A stretch of 62,434 nt of DNA from a virus. The position numbers and the translations under genes are program-made. The notes under the pieces are model-generated. The model had not been told where the DNA came from, searched no databases, and saw only the letters and a program-made list of their open reading frames with translations. Where the stretch lies: positions 1 to 62,434 of IMG/VR virus record IMGVR_UViG_3300042429_000522; one strand, written 5' to 3'. Below, piece after piece: positions 1 to 7,299 of the stretch. Within the stretch, counting starts at the first letter, position 1. Each line of letters begins with the position of its first letter.

Positions 1-290
1 ATCATCGAGCCGTACTCATCCGCCATGTCAAGTTGAGCCTCATACCAAAGCCCGGTATCGTCCATCTTGATGTAGCCTGTACCGATGCTCTTCTTGCCAA
101 CCTGTGCATCCATACCGTGGTGATAGTAGACGTTCAGCGGTACGCGCTTGCCTTCAGACATCGGGAATCCGTAGTCGGTTGACTTAGTGAAATAATCACC
201 CTCAAGGTCAGCACTCTGGGTATCGCCAAAGCGCACCAGATAACCCTTCACGTAACCAAGCCGGTCGCTCTTGATGCAGTCTGCGGTAGA
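1..290. repeat. Exact direct repeat, copy 1 (protease 5' part)
   Basis: These 290 bases recur without a mismatch at 31175-31464; the first difference is at base 291 (a here, t at 31465). The segment codes for the N-terminal part of the prohead protease. Because the window begins inside the repeat, its true left limit is unknown. The rest of the two genomes differs by roughly a fifth of bases, so perfect identity here marks a junction or a very recent exchange. Confidence 0.97.
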
Positions 291-305
291 AGTCAGCAAG
301 TCCAT
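1..305 (-). CDS. Prohead protease, N-terminal part (cut by window edge), unit A
   Basis: The product begins MDLLTSTADCIKSDRLGYVK and matches the first 100 or so residues of the full protease encoded at 30529-31479. It is the HK97-type serine protease that trims the scaffold domain of the capsid protein during head maturation. The start chosen is the ATG at 305, which lies 6 nt after a GATAGT element; an in-frame ATG at 334 overlaps the MuF stop (ATGA) and is an alternative giving ten more residues. The rest of the gene is missing from this end, but if unit A is circular it is completed by 30529-31174. Confidence 0.9.
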   Translation of the reverse strand, partial: MDLLTSTADCIKSDRLGYVKGYLVRFGDTQSADLEGDYFTKSTDYGFPMSEGKRVPLNVYYHHGMDAQVGKKSIGTGYIKMDDTGLWYEAQLDMADEYGSM

Positions 306-311
306 ACCCTC

Positions 312-322
312 ACTATCCCACA
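312..322 (-). promoter_or_regulatory. Late-type extended -10 element before protease, unit A
   Basis: On the minus strand the element reads TGTGGGATAGT, followed by 6 nt and the protease ATG at 305. It is one of six copies in the window, all just upstream of protease, portal or connector genes. TGG plus GATAGT has the form of an extended -10 box. The copy here is one base away from the TGTGGGATACT seen at the other five sites. Confidence 0.6.
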
Positions 323-331
323 GTGCATTTT

Positions 332-1474
332 TCATAGGTAGGTCGTTAGATCCGGTTGGTATCCCTCTAGGTCTCTAAGCGGTAATACCCGTGTGGTAGG
401 CCCCCAGTCAGCGTTAGGTACCACGGTTGCCATGTCACTGAGCGGTAGCCCTTCACTGTAAAGGTTGTAGCGGGCGGTGCCTAGTATCTGGTGGGCTTCA
501 ACCTGCGTAAGCCCATTTAGAATCTCTTCACCGGTTGCCACCTTTGGGCGGGTATCCGGGATGGAAGAATCGCCGGTAATCTCTGCCCATGAAAGCGTTT
601 CCGGTATCATCACGCATCTACAGTTAGGGTGGCTTGGCATGATGGTATCGGTGGCTTGCAAGGTGCCAGAGAGAGCCAAGCAGGCAAGGCACACCCGCGC
701 GTCTTGCGTAGCCTGCCGCCGGTATCCGGTCACTGCGCCATTCTCGGTGTATAGTTGCCGCTGTGCTTCCCGGCTTGCACGTATCATCTCGGTACGTGCT
801 ATTGTCTCTGCACGGCTTCTACCGATGTCAGCCGCCTTGCGTACCCGCCGTGCTACCGTGCGTGGGCCTTCACCTAACGAAATGCCTTGTACCAAAGCCA
901 TCTGCATAGCATCGGTGGTTACTTGTGGGATGGCATCGAATAGGACAGCCAAAGGCGAACCATCGCCTGCGAACCCGACAAAGGCCTGCAAGGCTTCGTC
1001 AGGTAGACTTGTCCATGAAGTACCAAGGGTAACGCCTGCGGGCTTGCGACCCGCTGCCGCTTCCACAAGGCGCGGCGTTGCCTCATTAGCAAGGATAGCG
1101 GCTTGTAGTTGCCCATCGGCTGTAATCACTGCCCCCTCTACCGAGAACTTTTTGAGGTTCTTTCCGAGCTGCTCAATGTTATCTATGATCCGCTGTCGCA
1201 TCCAAAGGATTGTCTCGGATGGCGGTTCCCCGTTAGCTTCACGCTCGGCTATCCGTCCCTCCAGCGCTTCAAGCTCATCGATGCTGGCCTTGGTTGCGGC
1301 TTTGTATGCGCGTTGCATACGGCTGATGGCTACACCTTCACGCTCTAGCAGGTCATTCCGGTACTTCTGGGATGCGGCATAGATTCTGCCCGTGCCGCTG
1401 TCTACTCGCTTGAGATTTCCTCCAGCGAATACCCGTAAAAAGGGTGCGACTTGTACACTACCCCCGGAGTGCAT
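332..1474 (-). CDS. MuF/SPP1 gp7-like head morphogenesis protein, unit A
   Basis: This 380-residue minor head protein sits next to the portal and is expected inside or at the portal vertex of the capsid, where MuF proteins assist head assembly and DNA ejection. The C-terminal half holds the Mu F-like domain: an ARTEMIRASREAQ helix near residue 225, then a CLACLALSGT segment and the closing MPSHPNCRCVMIP signature with its Cys-rich turn. The N-terminal part is helical. Its start (ATG at 1474) lies 73 nt inside the end of the portal gene; the same overlap in unit B, with both frames conserved, supports it. The stop overlaps a possible protease ATG. Confidence 0.88.
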   Translation of the reverse strand: MHSGGSVQVAPFLRVFAGGNLKRVDSGTGRIYAASQKYRNDLLEREGVAISRMQRAYKAATKASIDELEALEGRIAEREANGEPPSETILWMRQRIIDNIEQLGKNLKKFSVEGAVITADGQLQAAILANEATPRLVEAAAGRKPAGVTLGTSWTSLPDEALQAFVGFAGDGSPLAVLFDAIPQVTTDAMQMALVQGISLGEGPRTVARRVRKAADIGRSRAETIARTEMIRASREAQRQLYTENGAVTGYRRQATQDARVCLACLALSGTLQATDTIMPSHPNCRCVMIPETLSWAEITGDSSIPDTRPKVATGEEILNGLTQVEAHQILGTARYNLYSEGLPLSDMATVVPNADWGPTTRVLPLRDLEGYQPDLTTYL

Positions 1475-3255
1475 ACGTGGTCACCGTCAAGGCTCTTGCC
1501 GTCTGGCTGCATTGCGTCCCGCTTGGATGTAGACCAGCGGAACCCGGCATCACCGCCCCACAAGTCCCAGGCTACACGCCCCGGTGAAGGGAAACCTTCC
1601 TCGCCGCTGTTGAACCCTTCAGCCTTCTTGTCGACTTCATGCCGTGAAAAGAAAGAATACATCCGGAGGATGGTGTCTTCGGAAAGTTTCTCACCGTTGA
1701 CAATCTGGTTTGCTCGCGCAAGGCCTACCCGCGTCCCGCCATCGAATCCTTCTGCCTTCCAATCAAGCGCCCTTTGTGCTGCTTCAACCATGCCAGCGTT
1801 CGGTACAAACTTCATCTCGTACGCTTTGGCTTCATCCCGCAGGGTAACCGGTGCGGCTCCCGTGTGCTGTACTGGAAGGTTCAGGAAGTTGGTAACGCTA
1901 CCCGGGTCGTAGCCAGAGCGGATGAGGATACCTGCCGCGTTGGTTGTCTCTGCCAGCGATGCACCCGTGCCAGCCTGTACGCTGATGGCGGATGGATGCA
2001 GTACGCCGGTATCTTCCGGCACAGCTTCCAGCCCGGCTATGCGCTTGGCTTCAGCCCGATCAATGATGCCAGACTTGTACAGGCGCTCTGCCCGTGTGGC
2101 TTCCGCTTGCATATCATCGGCAAGCGCCCGCACGGTTTCAAGGTCGTACATTACATAATCACCCTGCTGTGTCTCAGGGTATTCCGGCAGCAGGTCAGCG
2201 GTGATGGCATCCGCCAAGGTACGGAGCAACGGCACCATGCCATCTTCCCATGCCGCCTGTTGCGCTCTCTCATAATTACTGTAGGTAGACCGCTCTAAGC
2301 CACTTCCAAGCCCTAAGACCATAGGGTTGATGCCAAGGGCTGAACAGATACGCTCCTCCGGTACACGCCTCACAGAATCCAAAGCAAGCTCGGAAGGAGT
2401 AAGGGATACCCTATCCATCTTGTACGCACCGGTCATAACCACGATACCGCCGCTACCGTCTCCGGTAAGGTCTTCATGCAGTTGCCGCTTGACCTGCCGA
2501 GCATCGTCCATGCTCATGTCTACCGATGTCTCTTTGGCATCAGGCCCGACAATCAATGACGGCATAGCCCCGTTAGCCAAGAGTCCATAAGCGGTAGTGC
2601 TTGCCGTGTTGTCGGTGGCAATCTCGCGCAGTACAGCGGTAAGCGGCGCACGGCCTATCCGGATATCGCTCGGGTCTCTGCCGTACCGGATGTGGATGAT
2701 GTCACTTACCGGGATGTCAAAGGAGCGCCCATCCGTGGTGTAGATGTAGTGGGTTAGCGGGTTTACGCCGTTACCTACCGGTCTGACCATGTCCTGCGGT
2801 AGAAACTGTAGAGCGGTCACCGTGCCACGGGTGGAAGAGCGAATCTTGCGGAGGTAGGTATTACCAAACAACTTATAGTCTTGGATGCACCAGCCCCAGA
2901 ATAAAGACCCCATTATCATCGGATCAGGTTGCGCCATGAGCTGAATAACCGGATGGTCTTCTACCGGCTCTGCCTGTTGAGAATCTATCGGTCGGTAGTA
3001 GCGTGGCGTGGCCTGTGGGTAGTTACGCACGTACCAGTCAATAGCACTAGCAACGACACCATTCAAGCCAAGGTCACCGGCAACTCTAGCCCAGTCCTTA
3101 GTACTTCCAGGGAGCGCCCGGCGCAGGAGTGTTTGCAGTTGACCAGAGCCGTAACCGGTTAGGTAGATGTCCCTAGACTGGCTAAGCGGCAATGGCAATG
3201 CCTGTGTCGGGTTGGCTGCGGCTTTACGGCCTAAGAAGCGGTCAAAGATACCCAT
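1402..3255 (-). CDS. Portal protein with extra C-terminal domain, unit A
   Basis: This is the dodecameric portal through which DNA enters the head (617 residues, HK97-type). The core spans roughly residues 1-440, with the DYKLFGNTYLRKIR and PEERICSALGINPMVLGLG stretches typical of the family. About residues 480-617 form an additional domain, including FFSRHEVDKKAEGF and GRVAWDLWGGDAGFRWS, which is seen fused to various phage head proteins. The start is MGIFDRF at 3255, because a TGTGGGATACT element ends 6 nt before it and no Shine-Dalgarno is present. A strong terminator lies just upstream, so this gene begins the portal-MuF-protease-capsid transcript. Confidence 0.92.
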   Translation of the reverse strand: MGIFDRFLGRKAAANPTQALPLPLSQSRDIYLTGYGSGQLQTLLRRALPGSTKDWARVAGDLGLNGVVASAIDWYVRNYPQATPRYYRPIDSQQAEPVEDHPVIQLMAQPDPMIMGSLFWGWCIQDYKLFGNTYLRKIRSSTRGTVTALQFLPQDMVRPVGNGVNPLTHYIYTTDGRSFDIPVSDIIHIRYGRDPSDIRIGRAPLTAVLREIATDNTASTTAYGLLANGAMPSLIVGPDAKETSVDMSMDDARQVKRQLHEDLTGDGSGGIVVMTGAYKMDRVSLTPSELALDSVRRVPEERICSALGINPMVLGLGSGLERSTYSNYERAQQAAWEDGMVPLLRTLADAITADLLPEYPETQQGDYVMYDLETVRALADDMQAEATRAERLYKSGIIDRAEAKRIAGLEAVPEDTGVLHPSAISVQAGTGASLAETTNAAGILIRSGYDPGSVTNFLNLPVQHTGAAPVTLRDEAKAYEMKFVPNAGMVEAAQRALDWKAEGFDGGTRVGLARANQIVNGEKLSEDTILRMYSFFSRHEVDKKAEGFNSGEEGFPSPGRVAWDLWGGDAGFRWSTSKRDAMQPDGKSLDGDHVCTPGVVYKSHPFYGYSLEEISSE

Positions 3256-3261
3256 GTCTTC

Positions 3262-3272
3262 AGTATCCCACA
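3262..3272 (-). promoter_or_regulatory. Late-type extended -10 element before portal, unit A
   Basis: The minus strand reads TGTGGGATACT, then GAAGAC and ATG. Ten bases upstream is the U-tract of an intrinsic terminator. With the usual 6-8 nt between -10 and start of transcription, the mRNA would begin at or next to the ATG, so it would be leaderless. No -35-like hexamer is conserved between the six copies. Confidence 0.65.
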
Positions 3273-3277
3273 AAAAG

Positions 3278-3300
3278 AAAAAGCCCCCTTGCGGGGGCCT
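3278..3300 (-). terminator. Intrinsic terminator between small ORF and portal, unit A
   Basis: Minus strand: GGCCCCC, loop GCAA, GGGGGC, then TTTTTC. It ends the transcript of the small gene at 3316-3552 and insulates the portal promoter that follows directly. Confidence 0.88.
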
Positions 3301-3315
3301 GTGGCGGTTGGCGGT

Positions 3316-3552
3316 TTAGATTGTTTTCATCTCGTAGCGGTATGCGTCTCCGCTTACGATGTAGGTCTTGACGTTGCCGTCTTCGCTTGAGCCTTCGTAA
3401 TACCAAGATGTTTCAGTGTCTGCGTTCATCTTGATAAGCGACTCTGCCCATTCACCGGCACACTGCCAAGTACCAACCGGTGCTACATCAACAACCACGC
3501 CATCCTCAGTCAACACTTGGCGAATCTCTTTGTTTGCGGTCTTCAGTTTCAT
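3316..3552 (-). CDS. Small hypothetical protein, unit A
   Basis: This is a 78-residue soluble protein beginning MKLKTANKEIRQVLTED; I do not recognise the family. The start at 3552 is set by a good ribosome-binding site (GGGAGATAGAGAT before ATG). It has its own promoter and terminator and sits between the large terminase and portal genes. Unit B carries two unrelated small genes at the same place, so the locus behaves as an exchangeable cargo site. Confidence 0.7.
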   Translation of the reverse strand: MKLKTANKEIRQVLTEDGVVVDVAPVGTWQCAGEWAESLIKMNADTETSWYYEGSSEDGNVKTYIVSGDAYRYEMKTI

Positions 3553-3579
3553 ATCTCTATCTCCCTGCTTGATGTCAAC

Positions 3580-3608
3580 AATATACACTGTAGGTATATA
3601 TACTGCAA
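3580..3608 (-). promoter_or_regulatory. Promoter for the small gene between terminase and portal, unit A
   Basis: The minus strand has TTGCAG, a 17-nt spacer and TATATT. The spacer contains GTATATATAC, a perfect 10-bp palindrome that also occurs at the same place in B (35050-35059), and similar TATATA tracts flank the repressor gene. It may be a repressor operator. Confidence 0.75.
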
Positions 3609-3627
3609 GGGTATAGAGGTATATATT

Positions 3628-4800
3628 TTAGACGGCTCCCCAAGAACGCTTTGATCCGCACACCTGCCAAGCATAGGCCAGGGCATCAACCACGTCATCA
3701 TGCCGCCCAACCGGGAAAGATAGCAACTCATCTTCAAAGTAAGCCGGGAGGCCTTGGCAGTGCATGACTTGGCTTTGCTCGTACCGGGCTTCGAGAGGCG
3801 CAAAGCGGGTCACTTTGTCACGGTCTGGCCGGATGCCCCGTATCGGCAACTTAGTACGCCGTAGGAGCTCCTGCACGACAGCGGCTTGGTATTGCACCTG
3901 CTCGATGCCGATCATGCTAGGATTCCACTTAGCCGCCATCATCTCGATGAACCGTAGCACGGAAGCAAAGTCCGCGCGGGTACGGTTGATGTCTCTAACG
4001 TAGATTGTCCCATCGTCACCACGGGAGACAACAGCAACCCCGGTGTAGTCGGCTTCACTCTTAGTGCTGATGGCAAGGTCAACCCCGATATAGGTGGGCA
4101 ACCCTTCAGGACAATCGCCATACCGCAACCACTCCCGCTTGATACGCGCTCCCGCCGCATCCACGAACTCCGCTAGATACTCCTGCCGGAAAGCAATCGA
4201 TGGCAAAGACTCACCCGCCTTGCCTACCTCCTCAGGATCTATCCAAGGGTTAGCCGTTGTAGGCATCTGCCAGCTCATCCAGTCAGCATCCGTAGCGGCC
4301 TGATTGTAGAGCGTCCTAAAATAGTTAGAGCCTTTAGGCGTACTGAGAAAGAACGCATCCCCCTTGTAATCGGTTAGCGTTGGGCGGATGGCTTCCGTCC
4401 AGGCTTGCTCTAAATGCCGTGCCATTGCCGCTTCGTCAATGATGACCCGCTTGTACTTTCTTCCACGGGCAACGGTGCTAGGATCATCCAAAGTCCAGTA
4501 GTCGATTGCTGCCCCGGTTATAAGCTCGATGCGCGGGGCTGGGCTTTGTACGGCTCGGCGGATAACCGGTGCATAGATACGCTTATGATCGGCGTATGCC
4601 TCTTCAAGCAAGCGGTAGGTAGGAGCGAACCACGCGCAGGGCAAGCCGTCAATCAATACTGGGTCAGATAAAAGGTTACCGCCTAGCGTTGTCTTACCAA
4701 AGCGTCTCCCGCAAGCAAGGACGTTGTACCGCTTGGCTTCCCGCAGGATGACCTGCTGGGCTTCATGCGGCCTTGGTAAGACTAATCGAATATCAGGCAA
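3628..4800 (-). CDS. terL: Terminase large subunit, unit A
   Basis: This is the packaging motor ATPase and headful or site nuclease (390 residues). Visible motifs are: Walker A CGRRFGKTT (residues 30-38), Walker B VIIDE (119-123), coupling motif STPKGS (about 153-158), and RNase H-like nuclease acids D241 (GVDLAIS), E300 (GIEQ) and D368/D369/D372 (HDDVVDALA). It overlaps the end of the methyltransferase gene by 19 nt. Length and motif order are normal for the family, and the B copy is collinear throughout. Confidence 0.96.
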   Translation of the reverse strand: MPDIRLVLPRPHEAQQVILREAKRYNVLACGRRFGKTTLGGNLLSDPVLIDGLPCAWFAPTYRLLEEAYADHKRIYAPVIRRAVQSPAPRIELITGAAIDYWTLDDPSTVARGRKYKRVIIDEAAMARHLEQAWTEAIRPTLTDYKGDAFFLSTPKGSNYFRTLYNQAATDADWMSWQMPTTANPWIDPEEVGKAGESLPSIAFRQEYLAEFVDAAGARIKREWLRYGDCPEGLPTYIGVDLAISTKSEADYTGVAVVSRGDDGTIYVRDINRTRADFASVLRFIEMMAAKWNPSMIGIEQVQYQAAVVQELLRRTKLPIRGIRPDRDKVTRFAPLEARYEQSQVMHCQGLPAYFEDELLSFPVGRHDDVVDALAYAWQVCGSKRSWGAV

Positions 4801-5876
4801 GGCTGGTACGCTTTCTCAGCTGCAAGGATACGGGCTTTCGCTATCTCGATGTAGTCTGCATCCATCTCGCAACCGATGAACCGGAAGCCTTCAAGCACTG
4901 CACCCCGCCCGGTGCTACCTGATCCAGTGAATGGGTCAAGCACTACACCGCCGGTAGGTGTAACCATGCGGCACAAGTAGCGCATTAGGTCGGTAGGCTT
5001 TACGGTTGGGTGGTTGTTATCGCACCCATCGTTTCGGTCTTCACTACTTGATTTTGAACAATAGAAAAATCTAGAATCTTCACCTATTGTTCTAACAACG
5101 TCAGGGCTACCATCGTGCAACACGTTAGCAGGCCAACGGCCCGATGGTTTATATTCTGACAAATCTACTTGATGTTGAATTCCTTCAGATATGAATGTTC
5201 CACCCTTGTCATTTATGTTGGTTGAGACTGGCTTATCCCATGCCTTTTCAAATCCATCATCGCAAGGTATCCGGCAACCGTCTATGTTGATTGCGCCTGT
5301 ACCCCACTCCTGCACGTTCTGCGCTACCGTGGCTTTGAAGGGCTTCCGTGCCATCGTGATAGGCTCCATGGCTGGCTTTAGTGCTGTACCCCAGCCCTGC
5401 CATTGTTTAGCCGCATCCGTGGCAGGGGCTGGAGGCACATAACCTTTTGTAGGAATAGTCTTACTGATGTTTGCATTGTGACTTGACCCGGCTACAGTGA
5501 AGCCCTTGAATTCCGGTTTGAGAATCCCTGCCTCCCTGTCAAATCCTTTACTCACATTGTGAGACTTAGGGAACCCACTACCATACATCCACGCTAACAT
5601 ATCCCGAATCTCAAACCCGGCATCTTCAATGCGTACCGCCATCCGGTGTTGAGTCCTAGTACCGGCAAACGCCAGCAGGTAACCGCCTGGCTTTAGCACT
5701 CGCAAGCATTCTGCCCATATCTCGGTAGATGGAACGTCATAATCCCAACGCTTGCCCATGAAGGATAAGCCGTACGGCGGATCGGTTACAACAGCATCAA
5801 CCGAGCAATCCGGCATGGTTCGTAGGATGTCAAGACAGTTGCCGTGGTGAAGCTCATGCACCGGGCTTATCCGCAT
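4782..5876 (-). CDS. DNA methyltransferase, beta class (N6-adenine or N4-cytosine), unit A only
   Basis: This 364-residue protein has the order DPPY (residues 32-35) first and the SAM-binding DPFTGSGSTG (314-323) last, which defines beta-class amino-methyltransferases. A HPTVKPTDLM motif precedes the SAM site. It should methylate exocyclic amines in phage DNA, giving protection from host restriction or a regulatory mark; the target sequence cannot be read from it. No partner nuclease lies nearby. The gene is inserted between small and large terminase genes and overlaps both (23 and 19 nt). Unit B has nothing here and instead carries a 7-deazaguanine cassette next door. Confidence 0.92.
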   Translation of the reverse strand: MRISPVHELHHGNCLDILRTMPDCSVDAVVTDPPYGLSFMGKRWDYDVPSTEIWAECLRVLKPGGYLLAFAGTRTQHRMAVRIEDAGFEIRDMLAWMYGSGFPKSHNVSKGFDREAGILKPEFKGFTVAGSSHNANISKTIPTKGYVPPAPATDAAKQWQGWGTALKPAMEPITMARKPFKATVAQNVQEWGTGAINIDGCRIPCDDGFEKAWDKPVSTNINDKGGTFISEGIQHQVDLSEYKPSGRWPANVLHDGSPDVVRTIGEDSRFFYCSKSSSEDRNDGCDNNHPTVKPTDLMRYLCRMVTPTGGVVLDPFTGSGSTGRGAVLEGFRFIGCEMDADYIEIAKARILAAEKAYQPCLIFD

Positions 5877-6225
5877 ACTCCACGATGACCTTGACCGGTG
5901 AACCGTCTGCGCCGGTCTGCTCTACTCTGCTAGACCAGTCGGCCTTGTGCTTGCGTTCAAGCCACCATGCGGCAGCTTGCCATGTCGTGCGGGTTGCATC
6001 TTGGATGACCTGAAGGTTGCGTAGCTCCGCTTCACCTTCTGCTTTTTCTACAGCGTATGAAAAATCTGAATATTCCTTGAGCCAGTTGGCAAGTGTAGTC
6101 TGATCAATACCAGCGGCAGCACAGGAAGCCCTGCGGGTGTTACCACCTCGCAGAGCGTCTGTGAGCTTGGCTACCGTTGCCGGTGTGTACTTGGTTGGTC
6201 TACCTGCTCCGGGTTGTGCTGCCAT
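5854..6225 (-). CDS. terS: Terminase small subunit-like HTH protein, unit A
   Basis: This 123-residue DNA-binding protein starts MAAQPGAGRPTKYTP. It has a helix-turn-helix (about residues 15-50, RRASCAAAGIDQTTLANWL), a helical middle and a short C-terminal tail shared with the B copy (SSRVEQTGADGSPVKVIVEY). Its place before terL and the GRPTKY start fit the small terminase that recognises packaging DNA. The MTase gene begins inside its 3' end. A general HTH regulator is the alternative. Confidence 0.8.
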   Translation of the reverse strand: MAAQPGAGRPTKYTPATVAKLTDALRGGNTRRASCAAAGIDQTTLANWLKEYSDFSYAVEKAEGEAELRNLQVIQDATRTTWQAAAWWLERKHKADWSSRVEQTGADGSPVKVIVEYADKPGA

Positions 6226-6242
6226 CTTCGTACTCCTTTTCT

Positions 6243-6431
6243 CTACTCATCTAGATTCTTCCTGATTTCCGCGCTGGTAGCCCAGAGCATAGCAGCCCTC
6301 ATCTTTTCTTTGCTGATGCCTTGGGCTTTAGCCTGTTTCTTTACATCAGCATACAACCAGCGAATATACAGTTCGTTGTATACCGCCAAGCATCCAGCCC
6401 CAACCAAAGCACCAATGGCAAATGGAATCAT
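6243..6431 (-). CDS. Small single-pass membrane protein, unit A
   Basis: This 62-residue protein has a hydrophobic N-terminal helix (IPFAIGALVGAGCLAVY) and a charged cytoplasmic-type tail rich in Lys, ending TSAEIRKNLDE. The start MIPFAIG at 6431 overlaps the previous stop as ATGA, as in B. The B version differs at only a few residues although its neighbours have changed completely, so it is under selection. Function unknown; a superinfection-exclusion or membrane anchor role would be a guess. Confidence 0.75.
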   Translation of the reverse strand: MIPFAIGALVGAGCLAVYNELYIRWLYADVKKQAKAQGISKEKMRAAMLWATSAEIRKNLDE

Positions 6432-6673
6432 TTGGTTTCTTCCCATATCGGCTCGCCGGTAACCGGATTGTACTTACCGATCATCCAGTCTTCGGCAAAA
6501 AGGTCACCAGCGGTAAGCCAGATGACGCTATTGTTTTCCTTCACCTCTGTACCCTCTGCAACGCTGAACACGTCCCAAAGTTCACTGAACCGGAAGTGTA
6601 GCCCATCAGGCCACAAAGCCCGGCGTATGGGCTTCTCTGCCAGCAAGGCATCAAGTGCCTGGTTGTACTTCAT
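6428..6673 (-). CDS. DUF2829/Tad2-like small protein, unit A
   Basis: This 81-residue protein begins MKYNQALDALLAEKPIRR and ends with WLTAGDLFAEDWMIGKYNP, the start and end signatures of the DUF2829 family (now called Tad2-like). Tad2 proteins of that family bind the cyclic ADP-ribose signal of the Thoeris defence and so block it. The assignment here is from pattern only. It is coupled by ATGA overlaps to ThyX upstream and the membrane protein downstream. Other Tad2-like copies are found in both units. Confidence 0.7.
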   Translation of the reverse strand: MKYNQALDALLAEKPIRRALWPDGLHFRFSELWDVFSVAEGTEVKENNSVIWLTAGDLFAEDWMIGKYNPVTGEPIWEETK

Positions 6674-7299
6674 TTGATTACTCCCATTGTGATCGGCAGG
6701 TGTTCAGCCATCAGTGCCTTGATGCTGTCTGCTATCTCCCTATGCTCTAGTTGCGTATCTTCCTGCGTCCTGAGCTGCACGTAGTGAATCCAAGACCGTA
6801 TCGTGCCAGACATATACAAGGTGGTTGGACAGCAAAGCGGTAATACCATTCTTGCCGTTTCCGCAGCGATACCGGCCTTGATTAGTTTGTTGTATGTCCA
6901 GTAGCCACGGGATACGGAAAGCTCAGCGTCTAAAATGACTCCTTGCATCTCGGCATCCAACTCTTTCCATTCTGGCAACGGTTGGGAGCTTTGCCGGTTA
7001 GTTGTACCAGCAAGCCTCATATCCCCCAGAATAGGGTAATCGTGAACCTCTGCGTACCGTTGTGAGAACTCTTGGAAAGAGAAACTTCGATGCCTAAGAA
7101 TCTGCGGTGCGATAGCACGGGTGGTCTTGATTTCCACGCACATACTAGCCATCTCAAAGATTGACCAGTGGCCGTGCTTGATGCAGTACTTTAGTAGCCC
7201 TGCCACGTCTGGGTTGTCTTGGTTGGATGGGTTGCTGACCCTCGCGCAGTATCCGATGACCTGCTCCGCTTCCGGCGTGATCCAGATTAGTTTTGTCAT
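6670..7299 (-). CDS. thyX: Flavin-dependent thymidylate synthase, unit A only
   Basis: ThyX converts dUMP to dTMP using FAD, NADPH and methylene-tetrahydrofolate, supplying thymidine for phage DNA synthesis. The ThyX signature RHRSFSFQEFSQRY lies at residues 69-82, preceded by HWSIFEM, with a C-terminal substrate-binding region around SWIHYVQLRTQEDTQ. At 209 residues it is of normal length. Start and stop both overlap neighbours as ATGA. Unit B lacks the gene and has more Tad2-like genes in this position. Confidence 0.95.
   Translation of the reverse strand: MTKLIWITPEAEQVIGYCARVSNPSNQDNPDVAGLLKYCIKHGHWSIFEMASMCVEIKTTRAIAPQILRHRSFSFQEFSQRYAEVHDYPILGDMRLAGTTNRQSSQPLPEWKELDAEMQGVILDAELSVSRGYWTYNKLIKAGIAAETARMVLPLCCPTTLYMSGTIRSWIHYVQLRTQEDTQLEHREIADSIKALMAEHLPITMGVIK

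Noticed and set aside
477-1382. Long open frame on the plus strand opposite the MuF gene
   Set aside because: Its composition is that of an antisense shadow (Arg/Ser/Pro-rich), there is no ribosome-binding site, and the minus-strand MuF frame is clearly the real one.
3590-3630. AT-rich TATATA tracts as a replication origin
   Set aside because: No iterons or DnaA-type boxes; the tracts are explained by promoter and operator elements in both units.
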